Shown piece after piece: positions 1 through 8,366 of a stretch of 64,000 bases of DNA. This DNA comes from Silvanigrella aquatica. Lineage in GTDB: Bacteria > Bdellovibrionota_B > Oligoflexia > Silvanigrellales > Silvanigrellaceae. The notes below the pieces were generated by a model. That model was given only the letters and a program-made list of their open reading frames with translations, had not been told where the DNA came from and did no database searches. The stretch is from the NCBI RefSeq assembly GCF_001907975.1, contig NZ_CP017834.1, positions 1,943,338-2,007,337 of the forward strand. Reading direction: 5' to 3'. Each line of letters begins with the position of its first letter. The stretch's first letter is position 1. Position numbers and translations under genes: made by a program.

Positions 1-300
1 AATTTGTCCGTTGGAGAAAATATATCAGACTTTCTTGGTATTCAAAATGCATTTCATGCCGCTTTCTCAAATAAAAATATAAAATTGCAAAAAGAATTCT
101 TTATTCAATATGCTAAAATTTGGTGCGGAGTAACACAGCCTAAATATAAAGAACATTTGAAAAAAATTGACTTTCATGCGCCAGGGGAACTCAGAGTAAA
201 TCAGCAATTAAAATTGTCTAAGAATTTTTATGAAACTTTTTCATGTAAAATAGGAGACCCTATGGCATTAAGTGATGAGGAAAGATTTTCAATTTGGTAA
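1..300 (+). CDS. M13 family zinc metallopeptidase, C-terminal part (gene cut by window edge)
   Basis: The reading frame is open from base 1, so the 5' end lies outside the window. The visible ~99 residues match the C-terminal catalytic part of neprilysin/PepO peptidases. The GENISD motif supplies the family's third zinc ligand (Glu) and a conserved Asp. It is followed by QKEFFIQYAKIW, by HAPGELRVN with the conserved His, and by a terminal FSIW in place of the usual CxxW end. M13 enzymes are usually exported and cut oligopeptides. The HExxH motif would lie upstream and cannot be seen. The gene converges on the lipoprotein gene with only one base between stop codons. The family call is strong; substrate and localisation are unknown. 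Confidence 0.85.
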   Translation, partial: NLSVGENISDFLGIQNAFHAAFSNKNIKLQKEFFIQYAKIWCGVTQPKYKEHLKKIDFHAPGELRVNQQLKLSKNFYETFSCKIGDPMALSDEERFSIW

Positions 301-301
301 T

Positions 302-1825
302 TTAATCTTTTATTGGTGACAGAGTTGTATTTGTCGTATAAGTGGTATTATTTTTATTTTTTTCAGATTGCTGTCCATCGGATGTCTTTTGAGTATAAAC
401 AGGTATCACAAATTCTTTTGTTGTACCTCCTGCTAAAATTACATCAATCCTTGTTTTTGGTAAAACTAAATTTTGATCTCCTACAAAATAAGTCAACAAA
501 AATTCGCCTTCGGGCAAATAAATTTCATCAGGTTTAAAATACATTAAGTCAATTGATTTTCCAAAAACATTGACTCCTTTCGACTCAAATCTTACAAAAT
601 CTGTTTTTATATTTCCTGTTGTATAGCGTGTCTCCCATTTTATTTTTACTTTTCCTAATTTATCTATTTTTACAGAATCTTCAGAAGTTCCTAATATTTT
701 AAAAATCCCTTTAATTCCTTCAATTCCATATTCATACTTCTGATCAAACACAAGAAATGGCATATCAGTAAGTTCTGTCATAAGAATAAAGGGCATTCTA
801 TTGATATGAATTGTTATTCTCGTCATATGTCTGCATTTATCATAATTATTATCACAAGGTGGTGATAAAACAAGTGCTCCTCGAGTTTTAACTTCACTCA
901 CTTGATCTTCAATAACAGTGACATATTTTTCAATTTCAGAGCCTTCTAAAGTAACACGATATTTTCCTGGAAAAACGGGATAATCCGTGTTAAGTCGGAA
1001 TAAAACTTTTTCATTAATAAATGCAAAAATAGGTTGTCCCCCAGCCTGTAAACGCTTCTCAATAGGAAAATTTTTAGGTGACACTATACGAATCACACCT
1101 AATTTTATTTCAGAAGAGGAAGAATCTTTTATATTCACAATTTGCTTGCTACCATTCACTTCAATTTGATATCGCCCACTCTGTAACCAAACTGTGCTAT
1201 TTACAGGAGAGGAAATCACAAATTTCTTTTCGGTTGAAGTAAGATCAAGTGGAAGTGAAAAAAACTTACTTGAATCCGTATTAATAGGTGAGGAAAGAGT
1301 TAAAGGCCAAAGTTGAATTTTTTTGTCTGAAAAAAGTGTCGGATGTAAATTTAATTCAACATCTCTACCAGAAACGGATAGTATATTTTTACCTGGTAAT
1401 ATATCAAATTCAGATTTATTTATAAACCAATGTTCTTGTTTGTCTAAGGGATCGTAGCATAAACTATTAAATGTATTTCCAATTTTATTTATAACTTGAT
1501 TTTGATTATTTTTTCCAAAATTAAGACTCAATTTACTTAAAACTACTTTTTGCTCATGAGTTCCATCATTAAAAAACTCATAGGAAGTGCATTCATTTGC
1601 AAGAAGATAATTTCCCATAGGCAATAGAATTTTAGTATTTGTAGTTAATCTCATTAAAGGATAATAAATTTTTTTATCCTTATTATTTTTAGTTACTTTA
1701 TATAATGTTACATCTTTGTTAGGTAATCCTAGAAAAACGACATATTGCTTGCCTTCCGAAGATGAATTTTTTTGGCAAGAGGGCAAAAATAATAATATGA
1801 GAAGTAGCGAAAACAGTAATTTCAA
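302..1825 (-). CDS. Large predicted lipoprotein of unknown function
   Basis: A 507-residue protein with a short hydrophobic signal and a lipobox ending LPSC, so probably lipidated on Cys17 and anchored in a membrane. The rest is rich in beta-forming segments with repeated 'GKYRVTLEG/GRYQIEVNG'-like strands, reminiscent of tandem PEGA-like or carbohydrate-binding-like modules; no enzyme motif is visible. The start is TTG, overlapping the upstream stop as TTGA, with GAGG about 8 bases upstream, which indicates translational coupling to the small lipoprotein gene. It is the last gene of the cheA-cheW-lipoprotein unit. I do not recognise the family. Confidence 0.6.
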   Translation of the reverse strand: MKLLFSLLLILLFLPSCQKNSSSEGKQYVVFLGLPNKDVTLYKVTKNNKDKKIYYPLMRLTTNTKILLPMGNYLLANECTSYEFFNDGTHEQKVVLSKLSLNFGKNNQNQVINKIGNTFNSLCYDPLDKQEHWFINKSEFDILPGKNILSVSGRDVELNLHPTLFSDKKIQLWPLTLSSPINTDSSKFFSLPLDLTSTEKKFVISSPVNSTVWLQSGRYQIEVNGSKQIVNIKDSSSSEIKLGVIRIVSPKNFPIEKRLQAGGQPIFAFINEKVLFRLNTDYPVFPGKYRVTLEGSEIEKYVTVIEDQVSEVKTRGALVLSPPCDNNYDKCRHMTRITIHINRMPFILMTELTDMPFLVFDQKYEYGIEGIKGIFKILGTSEDSVKIDKLGKVKIKWETRYTTGNIKTDFVRFESKGVNVFGKSIDLMYFKPDEIYLPEGEFLLTYFVGDQNLVLPKTRIDVILAGGTTKEFVIPVYTQKTSDGQQSEKNKNNTTYTTNTTLSPIKD

Positions 1826-2172
1826 TTGCTACACCTCAATAATGAGGAAAAAGTAAAATATTTATGATTTTCATAAATAGATAATTTTCCTAATATAGAT
1901 ACATTTTTTCCTTTTTGAACACAAGAAATATGCGATGGAATATTTTCTGTTGTAACTTGAATATATCCTGTTTTGTCTTCAAGAATAAACCACAATCCTC
2001 CTGGTCCTATGTCATTAATTTTGCCGTTCAATACAACAGGAAAATTAAAAAAATTATCTGGCGTTAAAATTAATAATTTAATATCAACCATACGTGTCTT
2101 TTTTTCACATGAATAAATTAAAGATATTAAAAAAAATATGTTAATGATCAGAAGCGCCTTCTTGATCCGCAT
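1822..2172 (-). CDS. Small lipoprotein with OB-fold-like domain
   Basis: 116 residues: an N-terminal hydrophobic signal ending LIYSC, then a compact domain. Its strand pattern (FPVVLNGKINDIG..GLWFILEDKTGYIQV..GKNVSILGKL) resembles bacterial OB-fold proteins of the NirD/YgiW or tRNA-anticodon-like type. That is only pattern resemblance. The ATG has AGAGGA upstream and lies inside the end of cheW (32-base overlap), and its stop overlaps the next lipoprotein start. It therefore belongs to a tightly coupled operon. Function unknown; a periplasmic or outer-membrane-attached binding role is inference. Confidence 0.55.
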   Translation of the reverse strand: MRIKKALLIINIFFLISLIYSCEKKTRMVDIKLLILTPDNFFNFPVVLNGKINDIGPGGLWFILEDKTGYIQVTTENIPSHISCVQKGKNVSILGKLSIYENHKYFTFSSLLRCSN

Positions 2173-2743
2173 TTTCTGTTTCCTCTTTAAGACCCAATGT
2201 CATCTCTGAGACAATTTTATCAAGATCGATGATACCACGAATGCGCTCACCAACTCTAGATACACCAGCAAGAATTCGATATTCAGCAGGAAAGAAATTT
2301 TGAGGAATAGATTCTATTTCTGCTGCTTGTAACCTTACAAATTCCGTAATGTCATCTACAATAACTCCAAAACCACCATAATCACATTGTAAGATGATAA
2401 CGCGCGTTGTTGAATCGGCTTTGCCGCGTTCAAATTTTAAAAATCTTCTTAAATTTAAGACGGGCATAATTTCACCGCGTAACGCAATAATTCCTTCCAT
2501 TAGAAATTTAGCACCAGGAACAAATGTAATTGTGGTGAGCATTATTATTTCACGAACTAACGACATAGGTAACAAAAATTCTTCTTTATGTAATTTAAAT
2601 CCTATGTATTGAACACCCGGAGTTTGAACAACGCCTTCATCCGTCACATCATTAATATAGCTATTTGCTGTATCATCTTGATAGGGTAAAGGTACAGGAG
2701 CTCCCGCATTATTTCCGGCATTACCTCCCGCTTCATTTGACAT
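2141..2743 (-). CDS. cheW: Chemotaxis coupling protein CheW
   Basis: About 200 residues. After a low-complexity Gly/Ala/Asn head comes a full CheW domain: YIGFKLHKEEFLLPM, VREIIMLTTITFVPGA, GIIALRGEIMPVLNLRRFL, VIILQCDYGGFGVIVDDI and GVSRVGERIRGIIDLDKIV. CheW joins chemoreceptors to the CheA kinase at the inner membrane. I start it at the ATG at 2743 (MSNEAGG); a longer frame would run back into cheA and adds residues unlike the family. It begins 13 bases after the cheA stop, so the two are cotranscribed. This is one of two CheW genes in the window. Confidence 0.9.
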   Translation of the reverse strand: MSNEAGGNAGNNAGAPVPLPYQDDTANSYINDVTDEGVVQTPGVQYIGFKLHKEEFLLPMSLVREIIMLTTITFVPGAKFLMEGIIALRGEIMPVLNLRRFLKFERGKADSTTRVIILQCDYGGFGVIVDDITEFVRLQAAEIESIPQNFFPAEYRILAGVSRVGERIRGIIDLDKIVSEMTLGLKEETENADQEGASDH

Positions 2744-2756
2744 AAAAAATAAATTT

Positions 2757-5700
2757 TTAATTTTGTAAAGCAGCACGGTTTGCATTCCCCGGTTTTGTTT
2801 GTGAAAAATCGTCTATTATTTCGCCAACATCAAGAACAAGAGCCACTCTTCCATTTCCTAAAACACATCCTCCCGCCACTCCGCGTCTTTTACCCATCAA
2901 GCGTCCTAAGGATTTAATCACGATTTCCTGTTGTCCCTGTAACTGATCGACAACCACGCCAACACGTTTTTCACCCACGCCAACCACGACAAATATTATT
3001 CTTGGTTTTGTGTGACGCACCCGAAAAGATAACGAATGATTTTGATGTGTTTTTCCTTCACCTTCATGAGGTTTAGATAATACTTCAACAGGTTTGGAAG
3101 ACTCTTCAGGAGATTTTATTTGTGCAAGAGCTTTATCGCCTTTTTCATTTTTATCTGTATTTTCTTCTTCATCATGATGTTTAATTCTCTGAATATCATT
3201 AACAGAATACCATAAAAGATTTTCCATAGCATGCAAATCAAAAACATCGGCGAGTTTTAATAAGGGTAGCACTCTGTCACGTAACTTAACAAAATCAGCA
3301 CTTCCCATTTTTTGAACATCTTCTGGTCTAATACGAATACTTTCAATTACATTTACGAGAGGAATAGCATAACTTTCACCCTTAGTTTCGACCATCAAAC
3401 TTGGAATGATGGCAAGTGTTAATGGTAATTTAATTGTTGTCGTTGTTCCTTTACCAATTTCACTATCAAGTTCAATAATTCCTTTTAACTTAACAATACT
3501 TTTCTTAACAACATCCATTCCCACGCCACGTCCTGAAATATTTGTTACTTTTTCAGCCGTTGAAAACCCTGATTCAAAAATAAGTGAGAATATTTCTTTA
3601 TTTGTTACGTGATCCGTTTCTTTAATTAAACCTCTTTCAATTCCTTTACTGCGAATTCTATCTACTTGTAAACCTTTGCCATCATCAGAAATGGTAATGA
3701 CAATCATATTTCCATCTTGACTTGCTTTTAAATGAATATTTCCTTTTCTTGTCTTACCTATTTTTTCTCTGTCATCGGGAAGTTCCACACCATGGTCAAC
3801 ACTATTTCGAATCAAATGCACAAGGGGATCACCAATTTCTTCCACAAGCGTTTTATCGAGCTCTGTTTCTCCACCGATAATATGAAGATCAATTTCTTTA
3901 CCAATTTGTCTACACAAGTCACGAACAACTCGTGTAAATTTATAAAATGCGTTACCTACAGGTACCATGCGAATTTTCATGATAATGCTTTGGACTTCAT
4001 TCATATGACGTCCAAACAGCAAAACACTTTCACTCATGGCATGACCCAGTTCACTATTTCCATTGCCCCTAAGTTCTTCTTCAATACGAGCAAATCTCGT
4101 TCTGTCAATAACTAATTCACCCACTAAATTAACAAGACTATCCAATCTTTTGAGGTCAACACGAATGGTCCCACCGGCTTCATCGGCTTTTTTCTCATCG
4201 GGTTTTTTCTTATCACCACCTGCTGCAGGTGGTTTTGCCGCTGCGGGAGGAGCTGCTGGCGCAGCAGGAGTTGCGGGAGCTGCCGGAGCTGCGGCCGCAG
4301 GAGCGGCGGGGGTGGCAGGAGCCGCGGCTGCCGGAGCTCCTCCTGAGGCCTTTTTACCTCCCCCACCTGTTACGGCTAATCTAAGTTTGCTTAAGGCATC
4401 GTTAATAGGCTGTTCTGAAGATTGATTTTTCTTGATGGCCTCAAACATACTCCGTATTCTATCAAGACCAAAAAACAAGCCATCCATAAGAGCCGGAGTG
4501 ACAGAAAGTGTGCCTTTACGAATGCGATCAAACAAATTTTCCATCTTGTGGGTAAGTTTTTCAATGGCTCGAAAGCCAAACATCCCCGATGTTCCTTTAA
4601 TCGTATGCGCATTTCTAAATATACTTTCGACGGCTTCTTTACTTTCAGGATTTCCTTCTAGCTCAAGCATAGCTTGACTTAAATTTTCGATTAAATCATC
4701 GGCATTAGATAAGAAGTCTTGCAACATTTCCGGATCTAAATCCGGCTTTTCAAAACCATCACCACCGGCTAAGTTCTTTGTATCAAAATCCTCTTCGGGC
4801 TCTTCTTCTTCTCCCCCTCCGCCACCATGAGCATCTTTAGGAGCTTCTGCAGCGGGGGCAGGAGGCGCTTCAGCCACTGCTGCTGCTGGTGCTGGTGCCG
4901 CTGCTGGTGCGGCTCCCGCATAGACTAAACTCTCCCAAGGAGCACCCAGAACTTTTAAACAGGCTGGATCTTTTTTATCCAAGGCAACAACTTCGCCTTC
5001 AGCAACACCTGTAAGAGTTTTAGCATCGAGTTCGGCTGCAAAAACGATAAGAGAACCGCTGTCAAAGGCGCGCAAAAGAATGAAGTCACCAACACGAGAA
5101 ATATTATCATAGTGCTTTCCTGCTTTTAATTCATCGATAGTTTTGTATGTGCCATCTTTTAAACTTAATGCAAAAAGATTTTCAATACGCGGAACAAATT
5201 TTGCGTAATTTGCATTTTCTTCATCGGTTAAGGGGGTCACGCCTCCACCCCCGCCTGCCGCAGCGGGAGGTTCACCAGAGGGCGGTGAAGCGACAGCGCC
5301 TCCTGTCGCAGGCTGTCCTCCGTTTTTAACGATATCTGCTAGAGCGTGGAATTCATGAACAATTCTATTAGCTTCCATCAAAACATCAGATTCAATAACA
5401 CTGGGATAAGCTTTATAAACTTGCTCAAATACATTTTGAGCATCGGAAATAAGCTCAATGACTTCTTTAATCAGTTTCACTTTTTCGGAACGGACAAATT
5501 CAATATAATCTTCAACGGCATGAGCCATGGCAACCATTTCAGCAAGGTTTGCCATTTGAGAAAGGCCTTTAAGAGTATGGAGAGTTCGGAAAAGCTCTTG
5601 ACTCTCTTCTAAGGGCACTTCTTCATTTGCGATAAGATGCTCTTGAAATCCTTGACACAAGCCCGCAAGTCGCTCATAGAGCTCCGTCGCTTCGTTTTTA

Positions 5701-5783
5701 AGTTCTTGAGCAAGCCCCGAATCTGTTTGATCGGGAGCGAGAATAAAAACAGATCTTCTACCGTGGTACACAGTTACCCCCAC
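2757..5783 (-). CDS. cheA: Chemotaxis histidine kinase CheA with two Hpt domains
   Basis: 1008 residues, longer than the usual 650-750. Two phosphotransfer domains are visible, His69 in LHTLKG and His393 in AHTIKGTSG. They are separated by a unique ~100-residue globular region (about 190-285) and an Ala/Pro/Gly linker. A second Ala/Pro linker (about 482-525) leads to the dimerisation helix (LVNLVGELVI), the ATPase domain (HLIRNSVDHG, ISDDGKGL, GRGVGMDVV) and a CheW-like domain carrying a charged insertion of about 60 residues. The linkers are conspicuously GC-rich. The first possible start is GTG 5783; GTG 5771 has a G-rich stretch just upstream and is a good alternative. It heads the unit with cheW and two lipoproteins and is divergent from maf. 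Confidence 0.92.
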   Translation of the reverse strand: MGVTVYHGRRSVFILAPDQTDSGLAQELKNEATELYERLAGLCQGFQEHLIANEEVPLEESQELFRTLHTLKGLSQMANLAEMVAMAHAVEDYIEFVRSEKVKLIKEVIELISDAQNVFEQVYKAYPSVIESDVLMEANRIVHEFHALADIVKNGGQPATGGAVASPPSGEPPAAAGGGGGVTPLTDEENANYAKFVPRIENLFALSLKDGTYKTIDELKAGKHYDNISRVGDFILLRAFDSGSLIVFAAELDAKTLTGVAEGEVVALDKKDPACLKVLGAPWESLVYAGAAPAAAPAPAAAVAEAPPAPAAEAPKDAHGGGGGEEEEPEEDFDTKNLAGGDGFEKPDLDPEMLQDFLSNADDLIENLSQAMLELEGNPESKEAVESIFRNAHTIKGTSGMFGFRAIEKLTHKMENLFDRIRKGTLSVTPALMDGLFFGLDRIRSMFEAIKKNQSSEQPINDALSKLRLAVTGGGGKKASGGAPAAAAPATPAAPAAAAPAAPATPAAPAAPPAAAKPPAAGGDKKKPDEKKADEAGGTIRVDLKRLDSLVNLVGELVIDRTRFARIEEELRGNGNSELGHAMSESVLLFGRHMNEVQSIIMKIRMVPVGNAFYKFTRVVRDLCRQIGKEIDLHIIGGETELDKTLVEEIGDPLVHLIRNSVDHGVELPDDREKIGKTRKGNIHLKASQDGNMIVITISDDGKGLQVDRIRSKGIERGLIKETDHVTNKEIFSLIFESGFSTAEKVTNISGRGVGMDVVKKSIVKLKGIIELDSEIGKGTTTTIKLPLTLAIIPSLMVETKGESYAIPLVNVIESIRIRPEDVQKMGSADFVKLRDRVLPLLKLADVFDLHAMENLLWYSVNDIQRIKHHDEEENTDKNEKGDKALAQIKSPEESSKPVEVLSKPHEGEGKTHQNHSLSFRVRHTKPRIIFVVVGVGEKRVGVVVDQLQGQQEIVIKSLGRLMGKRRGVAGGCVLGNGRVALVLDVGEIIDDFSQTKPGNANRAALQN

Positions 5784-5888
5784 ATGTATACATCATATTG
5801 GCATGACAGGGGTCACGCCATTTATTGATATTTTAATCTCAATAAATGCGTATGTACTTTTTCAGAGTTAAGGATTTGGCGGTAATTT

Positions 5889-6503
5889 ATGAAAAGCAAT
5901 AATATGACAAAAATTATCTTAGCAAGCGCATCACCGAGAAGAAAACAAATGCTTTTAGCAAGTGGCATTCCTTTTACCGTGGTGGTTTCAAACATCGACG
6001 AAGTTCCCAAAGAAAATGAAGGGGGACACGATTACGTACAAAGAAATGCACGAGAAAAAGCATTGGCCGTAAATAAACAATTTAAAAATGGTGAATTTAT
6101 TTTAAGCGCAGATACTATTGTGGTAACAAAAGAAGATAAAATATTAGAAAAACCTCTTAATCACGATCATGCAAAAAGTATGCTCCAAATGCTATCAGGA
6201 AATACGCATCTTGTACTTAGCGGATATTCCATTTATCAGAATAATAATGAGATTATAACTCGAGTTATTGAAACATTTGTTACTTTTCGTAATATTTCTA
6301 ATAGAGAAATTGAGGCCTATATTATGACAGGAGAACCTTTTGACAAAGCGGGAAGCTATGGTATACAAGGACGAGCCATGGGATTCATTGAAAGTGTAAA
6401 AGGAAGTTACACAAATGTAATGGGATTACCATTAAGTCATGTCTTAATTGATCTCGAAAAATTTGTAGGCGTAGAAACATTTAGCACCCTAGAAGATTTT
6501 TAA
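5889..6503 (+). CDS. maf: Maf-type nucleoside triphosphate pyrophosphatase
   Basis: 204 residues with the family hallmarks: the ILASASPRRKQML nucleotide-binding start, ISNIDE-like VVSNIDEVP, the AREKALAV segment, LSADTIVV, the AGSYGIQG block and a late GSYTNVMGLPL. Maf proteins hydrolyse non-canonical or d(T/U)TP nucleotides to the monophosphate in the cytoplasm; the SYTNVMGLP ending fits the dTTPase/UTPase (YhdE) branch. The start ATG at 5889 is preceded by GGCGG; ATG 5904 is an alternative closer to the canonical N-terminus. The yggS-type gene follows 25 bases later in the same direction, probably cotranscribed. Confidence 0.9.
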   Translation: MKSNNMTKIILASASPRRKQMLLASGIPFTVVVSNIDEVPKENEGGHDYVQRNAREKALAVNKQFKNGEFILSADTIVVTKEDKILEKPLNHDHAKSMLQMLSGNTHLVLSGYSIYQNNNEIITRVIETFVTFRNISNREIEAYIMTGEPFDKAGSYGIQGRAMGFIESVKGSYTNVMGLPLSHVLIDLEKFVGVETFSTLEDF

Positions 6504-6528
6504 AAAAATAAATTGCTGGAAGTTTAAC

Positions 6529-7245
6529 ATGTCCAATGAAATCGAAAAAAATATAAACAACATAAAAAATAAAATTTCTTTCGCAACACAAAAATACAAC
6601 CGTAATCCAAATGAAATTGAATTGATTGTTGTCAGTAAATTTCAAAGTGCTGAAAAAGTTCAATCTGCATATCAAGCGGGAGTTCGACATTTTGGTGAGA
6701 ATTACATTCAAGAATGGAAAGAAAAAATCTCGACTTTATCACATTATTTTCCCGAAATAAAATGGCATATTATCGGGAATGTCCAGTCCAATAAGACTAA
6801 ATATATCAATTCTCATATTCACTGTTTACAATCTATGGATAAAATTTCACTTGCCAAAGAAATTGAAAAAAAAGCACCCTTAGACTCAAAACTAAACGTC
6901 CTAGTGCAACTTCAAATTGATAAAAATGATATCAATAAATCGGGCGTAACATTTGAAGAAGCAAAACAACTCTGTGAATTTATCGCAAAAAGTAACAAAA
7001 TGCAGCTGCAAGGTTTTATGGGCATAGGACCGCTGGAAATAAAAGACAACCAAAGAAGAGAATTATATTCTCATTTTGTGCAAGAGTCACATAAGCTGTG
7101 GAAAGAATTTTCGTTAAATTTGAATAAAACTCCCGTTATTTCTCTCGGCATGAGTTCTGATTTTGAAATAGCTCTAGAATGCGGAAGCACCATGTTACGA
7201 ATCGGTACTGCTATTTTTGGTGAAAGAAAAAAAGATGTTAGATAA
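6529..7245 (+). CDS. YggS/PLPBP family pyridoxal phosphate homeostasis protein
   Basis: 238 residues with the COG0325 signature: ELIVVSKFQSAEKV carrying the PLP-binding Lys, FGENYIQEW, WHIIGNVQSNK, LQIDKNDINKSG, GFMGIG, and a C-terminal LGMSSDFEIAL..GSTMLRIGTAIFG. These proteins bind PLP without a known catalytic activity and buffer vitamin B6 and amino-acid pools. A GGAAG Shine-Dalgarno lies 9 bases before the ATG. It follows maf closely. Its last codons overlap the start of the following broken gene. Confidence 0.92.
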   Translation: MSNEIEKNINNIKNKISFATQKYNRNPNEIELIVVSKFQSAEKVQSAYQAGVRHFGENYIQEWKEKISTLSHYFPEIKWHIIGNVQSNKTKYINSHIHCLQSMDKISLAKEIEKKAPLDSKLNVLVQLQIDKNDINKSGVTFEEAKQLCEFIAKSNKMQLQGFMGIGPLEIKDNQRRELYSHFVQESHKLWKEFSLNLNKTPVISLGMSSDFEIALECGSTMLRIGTAIFGERKKDVR

Positions 7246-8366
7246 GTTTTCGCATATATTTTCAGAAGGAATTACCAGACTCATCCTTATTACAAATTTT
7301 ATCAAATAAGTCTGTATTATATAAATTAACTAATACTCAAATTAAAGAAACATTTGAATCTGCTGCTTTTTTAGAAAATCCTTATGATGAAAGAATAGAC
7401 TTTGCTATTAAAATGCTCGAAACAGATTTTTTAAAAGTTATGAGTTGTATCTCTATAACTCATACTTTAGTCATTATAAATCAACAACTCCAATTGCCGC
7501 GAAAAGAATTAAAACCTGGCGATCAATTTTTCAAAAATTTTCTATTCGATTTAATTATTAAAGAAATATGTATAGAGAAAAATTCAAAGTTACTTGAACA
7601 AACAAAAAAAGAACTTAGTTTCAGTCGCAATCCCTTGTTTAAAGATACACTTTCTAAATTACTCAGTATCATTGATAAAAAATTTTTAAACATTCAATTA
7701 GATGTGAAATCTCCTCTTTTTAAAAATGAAATTCAAAAATCATTTGAAAACTATTTGAAATTAGATGAATTTTCAAATCAAACCTCAAAAATTGGACAAA
7801 GATCTTTACCAGTAAATAATGATTATGTATAAAAATTATTTGATATTTATTATGACTATCATTTACTACTTGAACCTTATTATATTAAAATGGCATTTAA
7901 TAGATCTATAGAATTAACAAATCATAAAGGATTACGTAACCCTTTTTTTGCAAGAATAATTTTGCAAAAATCCTCTAAAATGATTGAAAATGATCCTCAA
8001 TTACTCTTAAAAGCATTCCGCCATTTTACTTACTTTAAAAGCCATAAAAAGCTCAATGACGAAACACTGGCCTTTTATGTTTTAATAGCCATTGAAAAAC
8101 AAAAAAATCCCTATTTTTACGATGAATTAGAAAGAATATATAAAAATATCTGCGTTGTATTTTATAATGAATCTCTGTATTTATTTGATTTTTTAAATAA
8201 ATTACATCAAGTCTTGCATAGCATTAATTCAAAGCGTGCTGAAGATGTTGAACTCGTGATTAAATCTAAATATTTTTCGAATAATCCCCATTTTCATATG
8301 AAACGGGTGGATAATAGGAGAATTTCTCACCTTGAACACGTTGCGCCTGGCCACCTTCAAAGTTAA
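7235..8366 (+). pseudogene. Broken gene of unknown function (one frameshift, one nonsense codon, altered 3' end)
   Basis: An ATG at 7235 opens a short frame (MLDKFSHIFSEG...) that soon stops. The adjacent frame is open from 7242 and continues (KELPDSSLLQILSNK...) to a TAA at 7830-7832. The same frame then continues directly to 8366. The pieces fit one helical, Lys-rich protein of about 370 residues broken by a frameshift near 7242-7300 and one in-frame stop. The last ~100 bases overlap the 3' end of the opposite-strand ABC transporter, so the original C-terminus may have been lost by deletion. No family recognised. The position after the yggS gene suggests it was once part of that transcript. 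Confidence 0.6.

Noticed and set aside
4063-4425. Open frames on both strands across the Ala/Pro-rich linker of cheA
   Set aside because: They are reading-frame shadows of the GC-rich low-complexity linker and lack any protein signature or ribosome-binding site. The same holds for the frames at 61810-62096 in the second cheA.
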